A program made the position numbers and the translations under genes. The notes under the pieces were generated by a model. That model was given only the letters and a program-made list of their open reading frames with translations. It was not told where the DNA came from and did not search any database. Source: Bog-113 sp965226755 (GTDB taxonomy: Bacteria > Acidobacteriota > Terriglobia > Bryobacterales > Bryobacteraceae). Taken from it: DNA of 64,000 nucleotides. Below, one piece after another: positions 1 through 8,767 of the stretch; position 1 is the first letter of the stretch, and each line of letters starts with the position of its first letter. The stretch spans positions 2,294,001 to 2,358,000 of the forward strand of contig CBDDDT010000003.1 of NCBI GenBank assembly GCA_965226755.1, written 5' to 3'.

Positions 1-803
1 GCGCGGATGTATCCGTTTAGAATGCGCGCTGTTTTCCCGCGCAGAAGAGCAAATACATGTTCCTGTTGCATGACCCCGCCGCCCAGCACAATTCGTTCCG
101 GCGAGAGAGTGCAAATCCACGTGGCCAGGCCGAGAGAAAGATATTCCGCTTCCAGTTCCCAGCCAGGGTGCCCCGGCGGCAGATCGCGCGCGGGCATGCC
201 CCAGCGCGCTTCCATCGAAGGTCCCGACGCCAAACCCTCCAGGCAGTTCTGGTGAAAAGGGCAGCAGCCCGGATACGGATCAAGCGCGCGTTCATGCCGG
301 ATCGGGATGTGCCCCATTTCCGTGTGAACCAACCCGTGCAGCAGCCGCCCGCGAACCACCGCGCCGCCGCCGATCCCTGTCCCTACCGTCAAATAGAGAA
401 AGTCGGACAAACCACGCGCCCCGCCCCAGCGCCCTTCCGCGAGGGCGGCGGCGTTCACATCCGTGTCAAACCCGACGGGCACTCCCAGCGCCTGCCCGAC
501 CTGCGACGTGATATCGCAGTTCGCCCAGCCCGGTTTCGGCGTGGAGGTGATGCAGCCGAATGTAGGGGATCGGGGCCGGAGATCCACCGGTCCGAATGAC
601 CCGATCCCCACGGCTTGCAGCGCTGCGCCGCCGCGCTCGCGCAAAAAAGAAATGGCCTGACGAAGAGTCTCATCGGGCGAAGTCGTGGGGATTTGGATCG
701 CTTCGAGGCGATCCGGGCCCGTCCCGACTCCGACCACGAACTTCGTTCCACCCGCTTCGATTCCTCCGAATATCGCGCCGCTAGCCGTTGTTCTCTCCGA
801 CAC
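1..803 (-). CDS. ROK family sugar kinase (fructokinase-like), 3' end outside window
   Basis: Cytoplasmic ATP-dependent sugar kinase of the ROK family; fructose or a related hexose is the likely substrate. Reading the minus strand from a GTG at 803 gives GGIEAGGTKFVVGVG (phosphate loop), FDTDVNAAALAEG (catalytic Asp region), GTGIGGGAV and EMGHIPI, then the zinc-binding stretch CCPFHQNCLEGLASGPS, which is typical of the fructokinase branch of ROK proteins. About 267 codons are visible and the frame runs open through base 1, so the last 30 or so residues are missing. The start is a GTG; no in-frame ATG precedes the conserved core. It is divergent from the DUF4126-like gene at 859, with 55 bases between them. 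The family is secure, the exact sugar is not. Confidence 0.88.
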   Translation of the reverse strand, partial: MSERTTASGAIFGGIEAGGTKFVVGVGTGPDRLEAIQIPTTSPDETLRQAISFLRERGGAALQAVGIGSFGPVDLRPRSPTFGCITSTPKPGWANCDITSQVGQALGVPVGFDTDVNAAALAEGRWGGARGLSDFLYLTVGTGIGGGAVVRGRLLHGLVHTEMGHIPIRHERALDPYPGCCPFHQNCLEGLASGPSMEARWGMPARDLPPGHPGWELEAEYLSLGLATWICTLSPERIVLGGGVMQQEHVFALLRGKTARILNGYIR

Positions 804-858
804 CTGAATCGCCCCCCGGCGATGCCATTCGTTTGCTCCAGACTGTAGAGTGAGAGGT

Positions 859-1341
859 ATGGACCTTGATCGTACCTTGCCGCTGGCCGCCGGGTTCGGC
901 GCCATAGCTGGGTTGCGGACGTTCTCGGCGCCGCTGGCCGCGGCGCGCGCGGTTCGCGTGAATCATTTGAACCTCTCCGGGACTCCGCTCTCGCTGCTCG
1001 GGACACCGAAAGGGGCCCACGTCATCGCGGCGGTCGCATTGGGCGAATTGATCGCGGACAAAACGCCTTTCATCCCCAACCGGACCGATACTCCGGCTCT
1101 CGCCGCGCGTTTCCTCTCCGGATCCCTGGTCGGCGCGTGCATCGCGAAAGCCCGGGGAGGGAAGTGGGTCGCCGCGGCACTGATCGCCGGAGCGGCTGCC
1201 GTTTGCACGACCTTCGCCGGTTTCGAACTTCGACGTCGGGCCGGCCAGGTCACCGACATTCCCGATCCCGTGCTGGCCATGGCCGAAGACGCGATCGTCA
1301 TCGGTTCGGGACTGGCCCTCGTAGCGGCGCTAAAGCACTAA
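859..1341 (+). CDS. DUF4126-like integral membrane protein
   Basis: A 160-residue hydrophobic protein with about four membrane segments. The pattern GFGAIAGLRTFSAPLA at the N-terminus, the central GELIADKTPFIPNRT and the late MAEDAIVIGSGLALV match the DUF4126 family of unknown function. ATG 859 follows a GAGAGG purine run; a GTG at 850 in the same frame is the alternative. Its stop overlaps the convergent hldD stop by four bases, so the two genes meet tail to tail with no room for a terminator between them. No function can be assigned from context. Confidence 0.75.
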   Translation: MDLDRTLPLAAGFGAIAGLRTFSAPLAAARAVRVNHLNLSGTPLSLLGTPKGAHVIAAVALGELIADKTPFIPNRTDTPALAARFLSGSLVGACIAKARGGKWVAAALIAGAAAVCTTFAGFELRRRAGQVTDIPDPVLAMAEDAIVIGSGLALVAALKH

Positions 1342-2315
1342 CCCTCATCGCCCAATCGCCTGCCGGGGATGAGGTAATTCCTGACATAATCGGTGACCGC
1401 GTTCTCGAGGCTCGTTACGGGGGATTCGTATCCGGTCCCCAAGAGCCGAGCCATAATCGCGCAGGTGGAGTATTGATATTTCGGCCGGAGATAGTCCGGC
1501 ATGTCAATAAACTCGATTTCGGGTTTGCGACCGAGCGCGGCGAACAAGGCGTGCGCCAGGTCCATCCACGTCCGCGATTTTCCCGCGCCCAGGTTAAACA
1601 GGCCGCCGGCAGAATCCAGTTCCGCTAGGTGCGTCGTCATCAGAACCGCGTCTTTTACATAAAGAAAATCCCGCTCCTGGCAGCCGTCCGCGAAGGCGGC
1701 CCGGTAGCTGCGGAACAACTGCATTTTCCCGGTCGCCTGAATCTGGTGAAATGCCTTGTGCACCACGCTGCGCATGTCGCCCTTATGATCTTCATTCGGT
1801 CCGAAGACGTTGAAGTACTTGAGGCCGATGAGGCGATTCAGGTAGCCGTGGCGTTGGGCCCACTGGTCGAACATGTGCTTCGAATAACCGTACATATTCA
1901 GGGGACGCAGCGAGCTTAGATCCAGCTCTTCGCTCAACCCCGTCTCGAGCGCGCCATAGGTCGCGGCGGACGAGGCGTAGAGGAAGCGCGCATTCCGGCG
2001 CATGCACCAGTTCGCCAGCTTCTTGGTGTACTCAAAATTATTTCTCACCAGATACGCGGCGTCGGTCTCAGTGGTGTTCGAACACGCGCCCAGGTGGAAC
2101 ACGGTGTGAATGTCCGCGGGCAGATCCCGATCGTCGTCCAGCAGCTTCTCGAAGTCGTCGGCTTCGTAGTAATCCTCATACCGTAGCGGGACCAGATTCT
2201 TCCACTTCTCGGTCCTGTCCAGACGGTCCGAGATGAGCAGGTTCTCGCATCCGCGCCGGTTCAGCTCCCAGACCAGAGCGCTCCCGATGAGCCCCGCGGC
2301 TCCGGTCACCACCAT
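1338..2315 (-). CDS. hldD: ADP-L-glycero-D-manno-heptose 6-epimerase
   Basis: Cytoplasmic NADP-dependent short-chain dehydrogenase/reductase that makes ADP-L-glycero-D-manno-heptose, the heptose donor for the LPS inner core. The Rossmann start MVVTGAAGLIGSALV, the AYLVRNNFEYT helix, the catalytic YGYSK (Tyr142/Lys146) and the FNVFGPNEDHKGDMRSVV substrate loop are those of HldD/RfaD. About 325 residues, normal for the family. I chose the ATG directly before the Rossmann strand; an ATG at 2339 would add eight residues. No other heptose genes are in view. It implies an LPS-bearing outer membrane. Confidence 0.93.
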   Translation of the reverse strand: MVVTGAAGLIGSALVWELNRRGCENLLISDRLDRTEKWKNLVPLRYEDYYEADDFEKLLDDDRDLPADIHTVFHLGACSNTTETDAAYLVRNNFEYTKKLANWCMRRNARFLYASSAATYGALETGLSEELDLSSLRPLNMYGYSKHMFDQWAQRHGYLNRLIGLKYFNVFGPNEDHKGDMRSVVHKAFHQIQATGKMQLFRSYRAAFADGCQERDFLYVKDAVLMTTHLAELDSAGGLFNLGAGKSRTWMDLAHALFAALGRKPEIEFIDMPDYLRPKYQYSTCAIMARLLGTGYESPVTSLENAVTDYVRNYLIPGRRLGDEG

Positions 2316-2385
2316 CCGGCCAATCGTCAAATAGCGCATGTCGCTTTATCTTGTCATCTTCCCAAGACTGATAACCTTGAAGTAC

Positions 2386-3363
2386 ATGTCAAAAGGTCCC
2401 GTCACCTCGTTCATCGAGCACCACTATCGCCACTTCAACGCCGCATCCCTGCTCGAGGCGGCGAACGGGTACTGCCGGCATCTGGAGAACGGCGGCAAGA
2501 TGTTCATGACCCTCGCGGGCGCGATGAGTACCGCCGAGATCGGTCTCTCGCTGGCGGAAATGATTCGGCACGACAAAGTTCACGGAATCTGCTGTACAGG
2601 CGCGAATCTGGAAGAGGATGTTTTCAATCTGGTGGCTCACGACTTTTACGAACGGATTCCGAATTGGCGCGACCTCAGTCCCGAGGAAGAGAACTCCTTG
2701 CTGGAACGTCACATGAACCGGGTCACCGACACCTGCATTCCGGAAGCCGAGGCCATGCGCCGGATCGAATCCGTGATTCTCCAGGAATGGACTTCCGCGG
2801 ATTCTCGCGGTGAGCGGCTCTTCCCCCACCAGTTTTTCTACCGTGTTTTGTGCAATCCGGAACTTCAGAAGAGCTTCCAGATCGACCGCAAGGATAGCTG
2901 GCTTTATGCCGCAATGGAGAAGAACCTGCCGATGTTTGTGCCGGGATGGGAAGATTCAACTCTTGGGAACATGTACGCCGGCCATTGCTTGTCCGGCGAC
3001 GTCAAAAATGTGCATACCGTTCGGACCGGAATTGAAGTCATGATGGAATTGGCGGAATGGTATTCGAAGACAGCTAAGCGGCACTCGATCGGCTTCTTCC
3101 AGATTGGGGGCGGCATCGCCGGAGACTTCCCGATTTGCGTCGTGCCCATGCTCCGTCAGGACCTGCAACGTGAGGATACTCCCTTGTGGGGGTACTTCTG
3201 TCAGATCAGCGACTCCACGACAAGCTATGGATCGTACTCAGGAGCTATCCCGAATGAGAAAATCACCTGGGAAAAGCTAAGCATCGACACGCCGAAATAC
3301 ATGATTGAGTCGGACGCAAGCATCGTGGCGCCTCTTGTGTTCGCTTGTGTCCTGGGGCTGTAG
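2386..3363 (+). CDS. Deoxyhypusine synthase-like protein
   Basis: A 325-residue protein of the deoxyhypusine synthase fold (NAD-dependent transfer of the spermidine aminobutyl group). Seen: the start MSKGPVTSFIEHHYRHFNAA, NGGKMFMTLAGAMSTAEIG (substrate and NAD binding region), the NVHTVRTGIEVMMEL helix, FFQIGGGIAGDFPICVVP, SDSTTSYGSYSGA, and NEKITWEKLS, where Lys297 lines up with the catalytic lysine of eukaryotic enzymes (motif WGK). Bacteria have no eIF5A, and some bacterial members are homospermidine synthases or other polyamine enzymes, so the substrate here is open. ATG 2386 matches the family's usual N-terminus. Divergent from hldD. Confidence 0.88.
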   Translation: MSKGPVTSFIEHHYRHFNAASLLEAANGYCRHLENGGKMFMTLAGAMSTAEIGLSLAEMIRHDKVHGICCTGANLEEDVFNLVAHDFYERIPNWRDLSPEEENSLLERHMNRVTDTCIPEAEAMRRIESVILQEWTSADSRGERLFPHQFFYRVLCNPELQKSFQIDRKDSWLYAAMEKNLPMFVPGWEDSTLGNMYAGHCLSGDVKNVHTVRTGIEVMMELAEWYSKTAKRHSIGFFQIGGGIAGDFPICVVPMLRQDLQREDTPLWGYFCQISDSTTSYGSYSGAIPNEKITWEKLSIDTPKYMIESDASIVAPLVFACVLGL

Positions 3364-3408
3364 CGGACTTTTACTTGAAGAGCGTTTACTATCTTACCGA
3401 GTCGAGCT

Positions 3409-4974
3409 ATGCCTTCCGTGAAACCGAACGCAGCACAGATTAAGATCGCCGTCCTTCTGGTGTGTCTTTTTGGTCTGTCGGTCGCGGTGCGACATCCCCT
3501 GTTCGGGCACGAACTTACCGGCAGCTGGGAGTGGCTTTCCGCGCACACACTGATTACAATGCAGCTCTGGGAGCGCGTCCCGGCGTCAGTCCATCATTTC
3601 AACCTGCTCTACACCTTCCCCGCGCCATCCGACAAGTTTATCGATGACTTGTGGAAATCTGGCGTTGTGGACCGCGCCGGCAACTTCTACTACGTTTCCA
3701 TGCCGCATTTGGCATTTCTGACGCCGTACGCGTTCCTTCATCTCCTTGGCGTGAGGGCCACCATCAAATCGTTGCAGGTCTTTGCTCTTACTCTCCATTT
3801 CGGCGTCGCGGTCCTGACATATCTGCTCGCAAGGTCTTTGACGTACCCGCGCCGGCACTCTCGCATTGCGGCTGTCTCCGCATTCTGCGTGATCCTTTTC
3901 GCTCCGACTGCGCTCTTTTTCTATCAGAATGCCGTCGTAGGAACGGTATTGGTGATTCCTTATACGATCGTGACGCTTTGGTGCGTAACGAGGCTCCTTA
4001 GAGACGCGGACCGGCACAGCAAAATCTTGAAACTTCTGTTGTTTTTCGTGCTCTTTTTAGGCTGTCTCACTGATTGGCAGGCCTACTTTACGGCCTTATC
4101 GGTTCTTCTCTTCGCGGCGTATGAGATCCGGCTTCGGAAAGAAAACCGGCGCATGCTGCTTGGAATCGCCGGGCTATGTTGCGCCGCGGTCGCATGCGCC
4201 ATCGCCAGTATTCTGATCATGGATTCAAGGATTGCCGGCCTCGCGCCATTCGCCGCCGCGATCGTCGGACGCTTCAAAGTACGCATCGGCGCCGGAGATA
4301 CCGGTCTGGGGCTGAATACGCTGGGGTACTACCGGAATATGGCAAGATTTTATTCCGCGTATCTCCCATTTATCCTCTTGAGTGGTTTGCTGGCGTGGTT
4401 CGCGTTCCGGCGTTCCCGGCTCCAAGCCAGGGCCGCGATGCTTCCCGCGGGCGCCGCCTTAGTGATCGCCACCTTGGCCGTGTTAATGGACCACCTGATT
4501 CTCGCCAATCATACGTCACAGCAAAATTTCACCACGCTCAACGGTTTAGTTCCGATTGCAATCTTTGCGGCGGCGGCAGCCTCGGCGTTTTTTGAGACAT
4601 CGCAAGACGTGAGGCGTGATCAATACCTCATTTTTAGCGGCCTCGCGGTATGCATTGCCGTTTCGATTGCCGGATACTACTACGCATATTCGAACCGGCC
4701 GCACCCTTTTCGCGCCGCTGCTTCCGCGATGACCGAACGGGCTCATCCATCCGATGTTTTCTTCGCCGTGGGATATGGCTTCAACATGCCGGACGACGGC
4801 ATGATTCCACAGATGCTTTTCTACGCGCGGCACAATATCAGAGTGGTTAAGAATAAAGGCGAAGCGTCGGAGTATCTTGCCTCCCATCAATTCGCTCACG
4901 GCATCCTCGCCTATGTCACCAAGGATTTTCAGGTGATTAAAGTTGACGATGTGGCCCCCTCGGGCTCAAATTGA
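3409..4974 (+). CDS. Polytopic membrane protein, possibly GT-C glycosyltransferase-like
   Basis: 521 residues with roughly ten hydrophobic segments (for example near residues 12-27, 95-112, 120-140, 150-190, 205-225, 245-262, 310-330, 345-365, 380-395, 408-428) and a soluble C-terminal tail of about 90 residues. The first loop has acidic and aromatic residues (HELTGSWEWLSAHT), and the overall topology resembles GT-C polyprenyl-phosphate-sugar glycosyltransferases, but I see no diagnostic motif. Its stop abuts the start of the acyltransferase gene, so the pair is probably co-transcribed and may act together on a surface polysaccharide or lipid. Function unassigned. Confidence 0.7.
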   Translation: MPSVKPNAAQIKIAVLLVCLFGLSVAVRHPLFGHELTGSWEWLSAHTLITMQLWERVPASVHHFNLLYTFPAPSDKFIDDLWKSGVVDRAGNFYYVSMPHLAFLTPYAFLHLLGVRATIKSLQVFALTLHFGVAVLTYLLARSLTYPRRHSRIAAVSAFCVILFAPTALFFYQNAVVGTVLVIPYTIVTLWCVTRLLRDADRHSKILKLLLFFVLFLGCLTDWQAYFTALSVLLFAAYEIRLRKENRRMLLGIAGLCCAAVACAIASILIMDSRIAGLAPFAAAIVGRFKVRIGAGDTGLGLNTLGYYRNMARFYSAYLPFILLSGLLAWFAFRRSRLQARAAMLPAGAALVIATLAVLMDHLILANHTSQQNFTTLNGLVPIAIFAAAAASAFFETSQDVRRDQYLIFSGLAVCIAVSIAGYYYAYSNRPHPFRAAASAMTERAHPSDVFFAVGYGFNMPDDGMIPQMLFYARHNIRVVKNKGEASEYLASHQFAHGILAYVTKDFQVIKVDDVAPSGSN

Positions 4975-6081
4975 ATGCGACGTCACATGCCAGCGTTGGA
5001 TGGTCTCCGCGGCATCGCGATAGCCGCCGTGATGGCCTTCCATTATGGACCCTTCGCAACGTTTTCAAACCGCCCATTTCTTTATGGCTATCTCGGCGTG
5101 GACTTATTCTTCGTTCTTTCCGGATTTCTGATCTCCGGCATCCTGCTCGATTCGCGGGATTCAGCGGACTACTTTAAGACGTTCTACGCCCGCCGCGTGC
5201 TTCGCATTTTTCCCGTCTATTACGCCTTCCTCGCGCTGGCGATGGTGCTGGGCCATTTTCTGGGATCTCGCGCACATCCGCACCAATACTTTCTTTACTT
5301 CGCCTATCTCCAGAATTGGGAGCCGGGAAACGGTCTCACCCATGATGCTTATCTGGGTCATCTTTGGAGCCTTGCCGTGGAGGAGCAGTTCTATCTCTTC
5401 TGGCCATTTGCGATCTGGCTGTGTCCGCGGCGTTTCTATCCCTGGATGTGCGGGGTTCTTATCGTGGCTGCCTGCGCCTCGCGCCAATGGTTCTCCGGAT
5501 TTCTCCCGGTCAACGCCATTTGGAAACTCACTCCATTCCGCTTGGATGCCTTATGTCTGGGCGCGCTGGCCGCCTATCTGATCAGAAGCGATCGCGCCGT
5601 CCAATGGCTGCGCTCCCGGTGGTGGATGTTTGTGGTGGCCGGCGCCGCTTGGTTCGTCTTCGCGCAATGGCATGCCGACTATGTCGCGCCATTCTCCTAC
5701 ACTCCGGCTGCCCTTGTGTTCGCCAGCATTATCTTCTGGTCGGCATTGACGGCGCCCCGCTTATTAACGCTGCCATTTCTTCGAACCATCGGCAAATACA
5801 GCTATGCCATGTATCTCTTCCACCTGCCCGCGCACATTTTCATTGCTCCCCTGCTGGGGAGATGGATCGCTACACAGCCGTTCGCGATTTTCATGACGGT
5901 CAGAACGCTCTATATGCCGGTGATGTTCGCTGTCGTCTTCGGCATGGCGCTACTGTCCTGGAGGTTCCTGGAAGCACCATTTCTCCGTCTGAAGCGATTC
6001 TTCAAATATGAGAAGTCACCGGATCAATCGCCGGGGCAGAGCACCGTCACCCAATCCGGTGTGACGGCGCTCCGTCCTTAA
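4975..6081 (+). CDS. Acyltransferase family 3 membrane protein
   Basis: Inner membrane O-acyltransferase of the OafA/YrhL (acyltransferase 3) family, which transfers acetyl or other acyl groups to LPS, peptidoglycan or secreted glycans. Seen: LDGLRGIAIAAVMAFHYG with the conserved His, YLGVDLFFVLSGFLISG, FYARRVLRIFPVYY, HLWSLAVEEQFYLFWP, and about ten membrane helices. 368 residues. The ATG starts at the base after the upstream stop, so it is likely translated by re-initiation. No periplasmic SGNH domain follows, so it is the short form. Its stop overlaps the convergent quinoprotein gene by four bases. Confidence 0.9.
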   Translation: MRRHMPALDGLRGIAIAAVMAFHYGPFATFSNRPFLYGYLGVDLFFVLSGFLISGILLDSRDSADYFKTFYARRVLRIFPVYYAFLALAMVLGHFLGSRAHPHQYFLYFAYLQNWEPGNGLTHDAYLGHLWSLAVEEQFYLFWPFAIWLCPRRFYPWMCGVLIVAACASRQWFSGFLPVNAIWKLTPFRLDALCLGALAAYLIRSDRAVQWLRSRWWMFVVAGAAWFVFAQWHADYVAPFSYTPAALVFASIIFWSALTAPRLLTLPFLRTIGKYSYAMYLFHLPAHIFIAPLLGRWIATQPFAIFMTVRTLYMPVMFAVVFGMALLSWRFLEAPFLRLKRFFKYEKSPDQSPGQSTVTQSGVTALRP

Positions 6082-7670
6082 TGACTGAGCATCACAAACG
6101 CGAATATGCGATCGCCTGCCGCCACGACTAGATACTGCTTGCCATCGAGTTCATAACTGATCGGACCGTTCGACATCGCTGCTCCCAGATTGGCGTGCCA
6201 GAGAGGCTGGCCCGTGGCGGCGTTCAAAGCGACCAGGTTATTTTCCGGATCTCCGGCGAAGACCAGGTTCCCCGCCGTGCTCAGGACTCCGGAACGAATG
6301 CCAGACCCTTCCCATTTATGGCTCCAACCGATCTTTCCGGTCTTGTAATCGAGCGCCTGCAGCATTGATTCGCCCCAGCCGCCCTGATCGTTTCCTCCCC
6401 ATCCCTCGGGTTTCTCGTCGTCATCGAAGATGTAGTAAATGCTGAAGGCGCGGCTTGCATTGATATAAAACAAGCCCGTTTGCGGACTGAAGCTGGGCGG
6501 CGGCCAGTTCGCCGCGCCGCCTTGATTCGGCGATACCAGCGCTCCATTGGTTTGCGGCTCCTTTGCCGGGTTCGGGATCGGTTGACCCTTCGCGTCCACT
6601 CCGCGCGCCCAGTTCGTCTTCACGAACTCCGACGTGGTGAGGTTTTTCCCCGTCTTGCGATCGAGCACGAAAAACCACCCATTGCGGCTCGCCTGAGCCA
6701 CAAGTTTGCGAGGCTGTCCTTCAACGACTCCATCGATCAGCACGGGAGTTTGCACCGCGTCCCAATCGTGCGTGTCATGCGGCGAGGGCTGAAAATGCCA
6801 GATCAGCTTGCCTGTATTGATATCCAGGGCGACGATCGATTCCGTGAACAGATTGCTGCCCGCGCGCCCTTTTCCCACGATGACTGGCTGCGGATTGCCC
6901 GTTCCCAGAAAAAGCATCTTCAAGTCGGGATCATATGTGCACGGAACCCAGGTCATTCCGCCTCCGTGTTCCATCGCGTCCGCATTCGGCCATGTTTCGG
7001 AGCCAGGCTCGCCGGGTTTGGGCACCGTTGACCAGCGCCACTGCAGTTCCCCCGTCTCCGGATCGCGCGACTCCAGATATCCGGGGCGATCCAGATCGTC
7101 GCCGCTGACGCCCGCGATCACGTGATTATCGATGACGATGGGAGCGACCGACGCATAGTACAACTGGTCGAGATCGCATACTGGTTTGCTCCATCGCTTC
7201 GTTCCGTCTTTCGTGTTCAGGGAGACCAGATTGCAATCCGGGGTCTCGAAATACAGCCAATTGCCGTAAATCCCAACCCCCCGGTTGCCGAGGTGAATGC
7301 CACCCTTGGACTGCCAGGTGTAGTTCCAGATCTCGTGCCCGGTTCGCGCGTCAATCGCCCAGACCTTATCGGGAACGGTGAAGTACATTACGCCGTTGTC
7401 CACCAGCGGGGTGGCCTTGATAATTCCCGCAAACGGGTCGCCTCCGCCATTGATCGCGTAGACCCAGGCAAGACTGAGCGAACTGATATTCGAATCGTTG
7501 ATCTTGGTGAGAGGGCTGAACCGCCGCCCCGAGTAGTCGCCATTATAGGTCGGCCAGGAACCGACGGGGGGGTGCAGCAAACTTGCCGGATCCAGCCCCT
7601 CGGCGGCAAAAGCCGGCAAACCGAGCGTTAGAGCGAGGGTGAAGCCAAGTGCTGCCGGGAATCGACTCAT
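6078..7670 (-). CDS. PQQ-dependent dehydrogenase-like quinoprotein
   Basis: A periplasmic beta-propeller quinoprotein, 530 residues. A signal peptide (LALTLGLPAFAAEG) is followed by the PQQ-domain pattern: WPTYNGDYSGRRFSPLTKIN, repeated tryptophan-docking motifs such as AIDARTGHEIW, ALDINTGKLIW and ALNAATGQPLWHANLG, and the catalytic-region segment HDTHDWDAVQTPVLIDG. It probably oxidises an alcohol or sugar and passes electrons to a c-type cytochrome. There is no fused heme domain, but the gene directly upstream encodes a triheme cytochrome; that stop and this ATG overlap as ATGA. I see no vicinal Cys-Cys pair of the methanol dehydrogenase kind, so the substrate is open. Confidence 0.88.
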   Translation of the reverse strand: MSRFPAALGFTLALTLGLPAFAAEGLDPASLLHPPVGSWPTYNGDYSGRRFSPLTKINDSNISSLSLAWVYAINGGGDPFAGIIKATPLVDNGVMYFTVPDKVWAIDARTGHEIWNYTWQSKGGIHLGNRGVGIYGNWLYFETPDCNLVSLNTKDGTKRWSKPVCDLDQLYYASVAPIVIDNHVIAGVSGDDLDRPGYLESRDPETGELQWRWSTVPKPGEPGSETWPNADAMEHGGGMTWVPCTYDPDLKMLFLGTGNPQPVIVGKGRAGSNLFTESIVALDINTGKLIWHFQPSPHDTHDWDAVQTPVLIDGVVEGQPRKLVAQASRNGWFFVLDRKTGKNLTTSEFVKTNWARGVDAKGQPIPNPAKEPQTNGALVSPNQGGAANWPPPSFSPQTGLFYINASRAFSIYYIFDDDEKPEGWGGNDQGGWGESMLQALDYKTGKIGWSHKWEGSGIRSGVLSTAGNLVFAGDPENNLVALNAATGQPLWHANLGAAMSNGPISYELDGKQYLVVAAGDRIFAFVMLSH

Positions 7671-8767
7671 TTCAAAGTCTCCAGATAAGCGACCACGTCG
7701 TGAATGTCTTTGTCGGTGTATTGATCCAGAAGCGCCACGTGGGCCGCGTACGGATCGCTTTTCTCAACCTTCAGTTCCGGCGTGCGCGGAAAAGAGTGGT
7801 ATTGCCCGGCGGAATCGCGCAATGACACGTTGAAATCGTCGATCTCGTCGAGTACCCCGGAGACGCGCTCGCCCGCGGCTGTCGTAACCGTGACGGTGAC
7901 CGGCTTTCGCTTTTCTCGCGTCGGGCGACGGCTGAAAGCGACGGTCTGCGGGAAAACAAACTTGAGTTGCAGGGCTGGCGGATCATACCGGGTCGCAATT
8001 CCGGCCAGATCGCCGGTTGTGGAATGACACGACCCGCATTTCCCAGCGCCGTCGAAATAGGCTTTGCCGGCCCGTGGATCGCCGGTCAGTACATTCAGCA
8101 CACTGTTATACGGGCCGGTCCGCAGAGTATCCCCAACTTTCTGATGCAGAAAGTGCGAGAGATCCTCGATCTGGGCGGGCTTGAGGCTGGCGCTCGCAAT
8201 TCCGCTTTGCATGGGGTGACCCTTCTTCAGGAACGGTCCGATAGTATCGCCATAACGATCCTTCAGCACCACCAGAGAGCGGACCAAATCGGCTCCGTGC
8301 TCGCTGCCCCTGGCGCGCGGACCATGACAGGTAATGCACTCCGCTATATAGGTAGTCTTCCCCCGATCGGCGGCCTGATCGTCGACGATCTGCTTGTCGC
8401 TCGAGCCGGCTTGTTCGAGCAATCCGCCGCCGCCTTTCCGCTTGGCCGGAGCGGGAACTCCGCCGGTTGACTGAGGCGGAAGGTTCGCGGCGAGGTAATC
8501 GACTACTTGCGCCAATTCGGCATCGGTGCCTTTTGCGCCGCGGCTGATCATGTTCGATACCAGTCCGCCCCACTGTTCACGAGACATGCCTTTCCCCAGG
8601 ACTACTTCTGCCGGATGGCAGGCCGCGCAGACCTTCTTCACCGTCTCGCGGCCCGGAGCGTCAGGAAGCTCGGCGGGTCGATTGGGGTTTTGCGCCAGGA
8701 GCGCGGAGGAAGCCAGGAGAAGACCTCCAGCGACAAAAAATGCGGAACGGATCATATCGATACTCAT
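7667..8767 (-). CDS. Exported triheme cytochrome c
   Basis: 366 residues with an N-terminal signal (FFVAGGLLLASSALLAQ) and three heme c attachment sites: VCAACHPAE, ECITCHGPRARG and KCGSCHSTTGDLAG. Between and after them are low-complexity linkers and a C-terminal region with VTVTTAAGERVSGVLDEID followed by FNVSLRD, then a final helix DKDIHDVVAYLETLK like the closing helix of a cytochrome domain. The ATG at 8767 overlaps the ThuA stop (ATGA), and its own stop overlaps the quinoprotein start in the same way. The natural role is electron acceptor for the quinoprotein. An internal Met at 8755 is an alternative start. Confidence 0.87.
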   Translation of the reverse strand: MSIDMIRSAFFVAGGLLLASSALLAQNPNRPAELPDAPGRETVKKVCAACHPAEVVLGKGMSREQWGGLVSNMISRGAKGTDAELAQVVDYLAANLPPQSTGGVPAPAKRKGGGGLLEQAGSSDKQIVDDQAADRGKTTYIAECITCHGPRARGSEHGADLVRSLVVLKDRYGDTIGPFLKKGHPMQSGIASASLKPAQIEDLSHFLHQKVGDTLRTGPYNSVLNVLTGDPRAGKAYFDGAGKCGSCHSTTGDLAGIATRYDPPALQLKFVFPQTVAFSRRPTREKRKPVTVTVTTAAGERVSGVLDEIDDFNVSLRDSAGQYHSFPRTPELKVEKSDPYAAHVALLDQYTDKDIHDVVAYLETLK

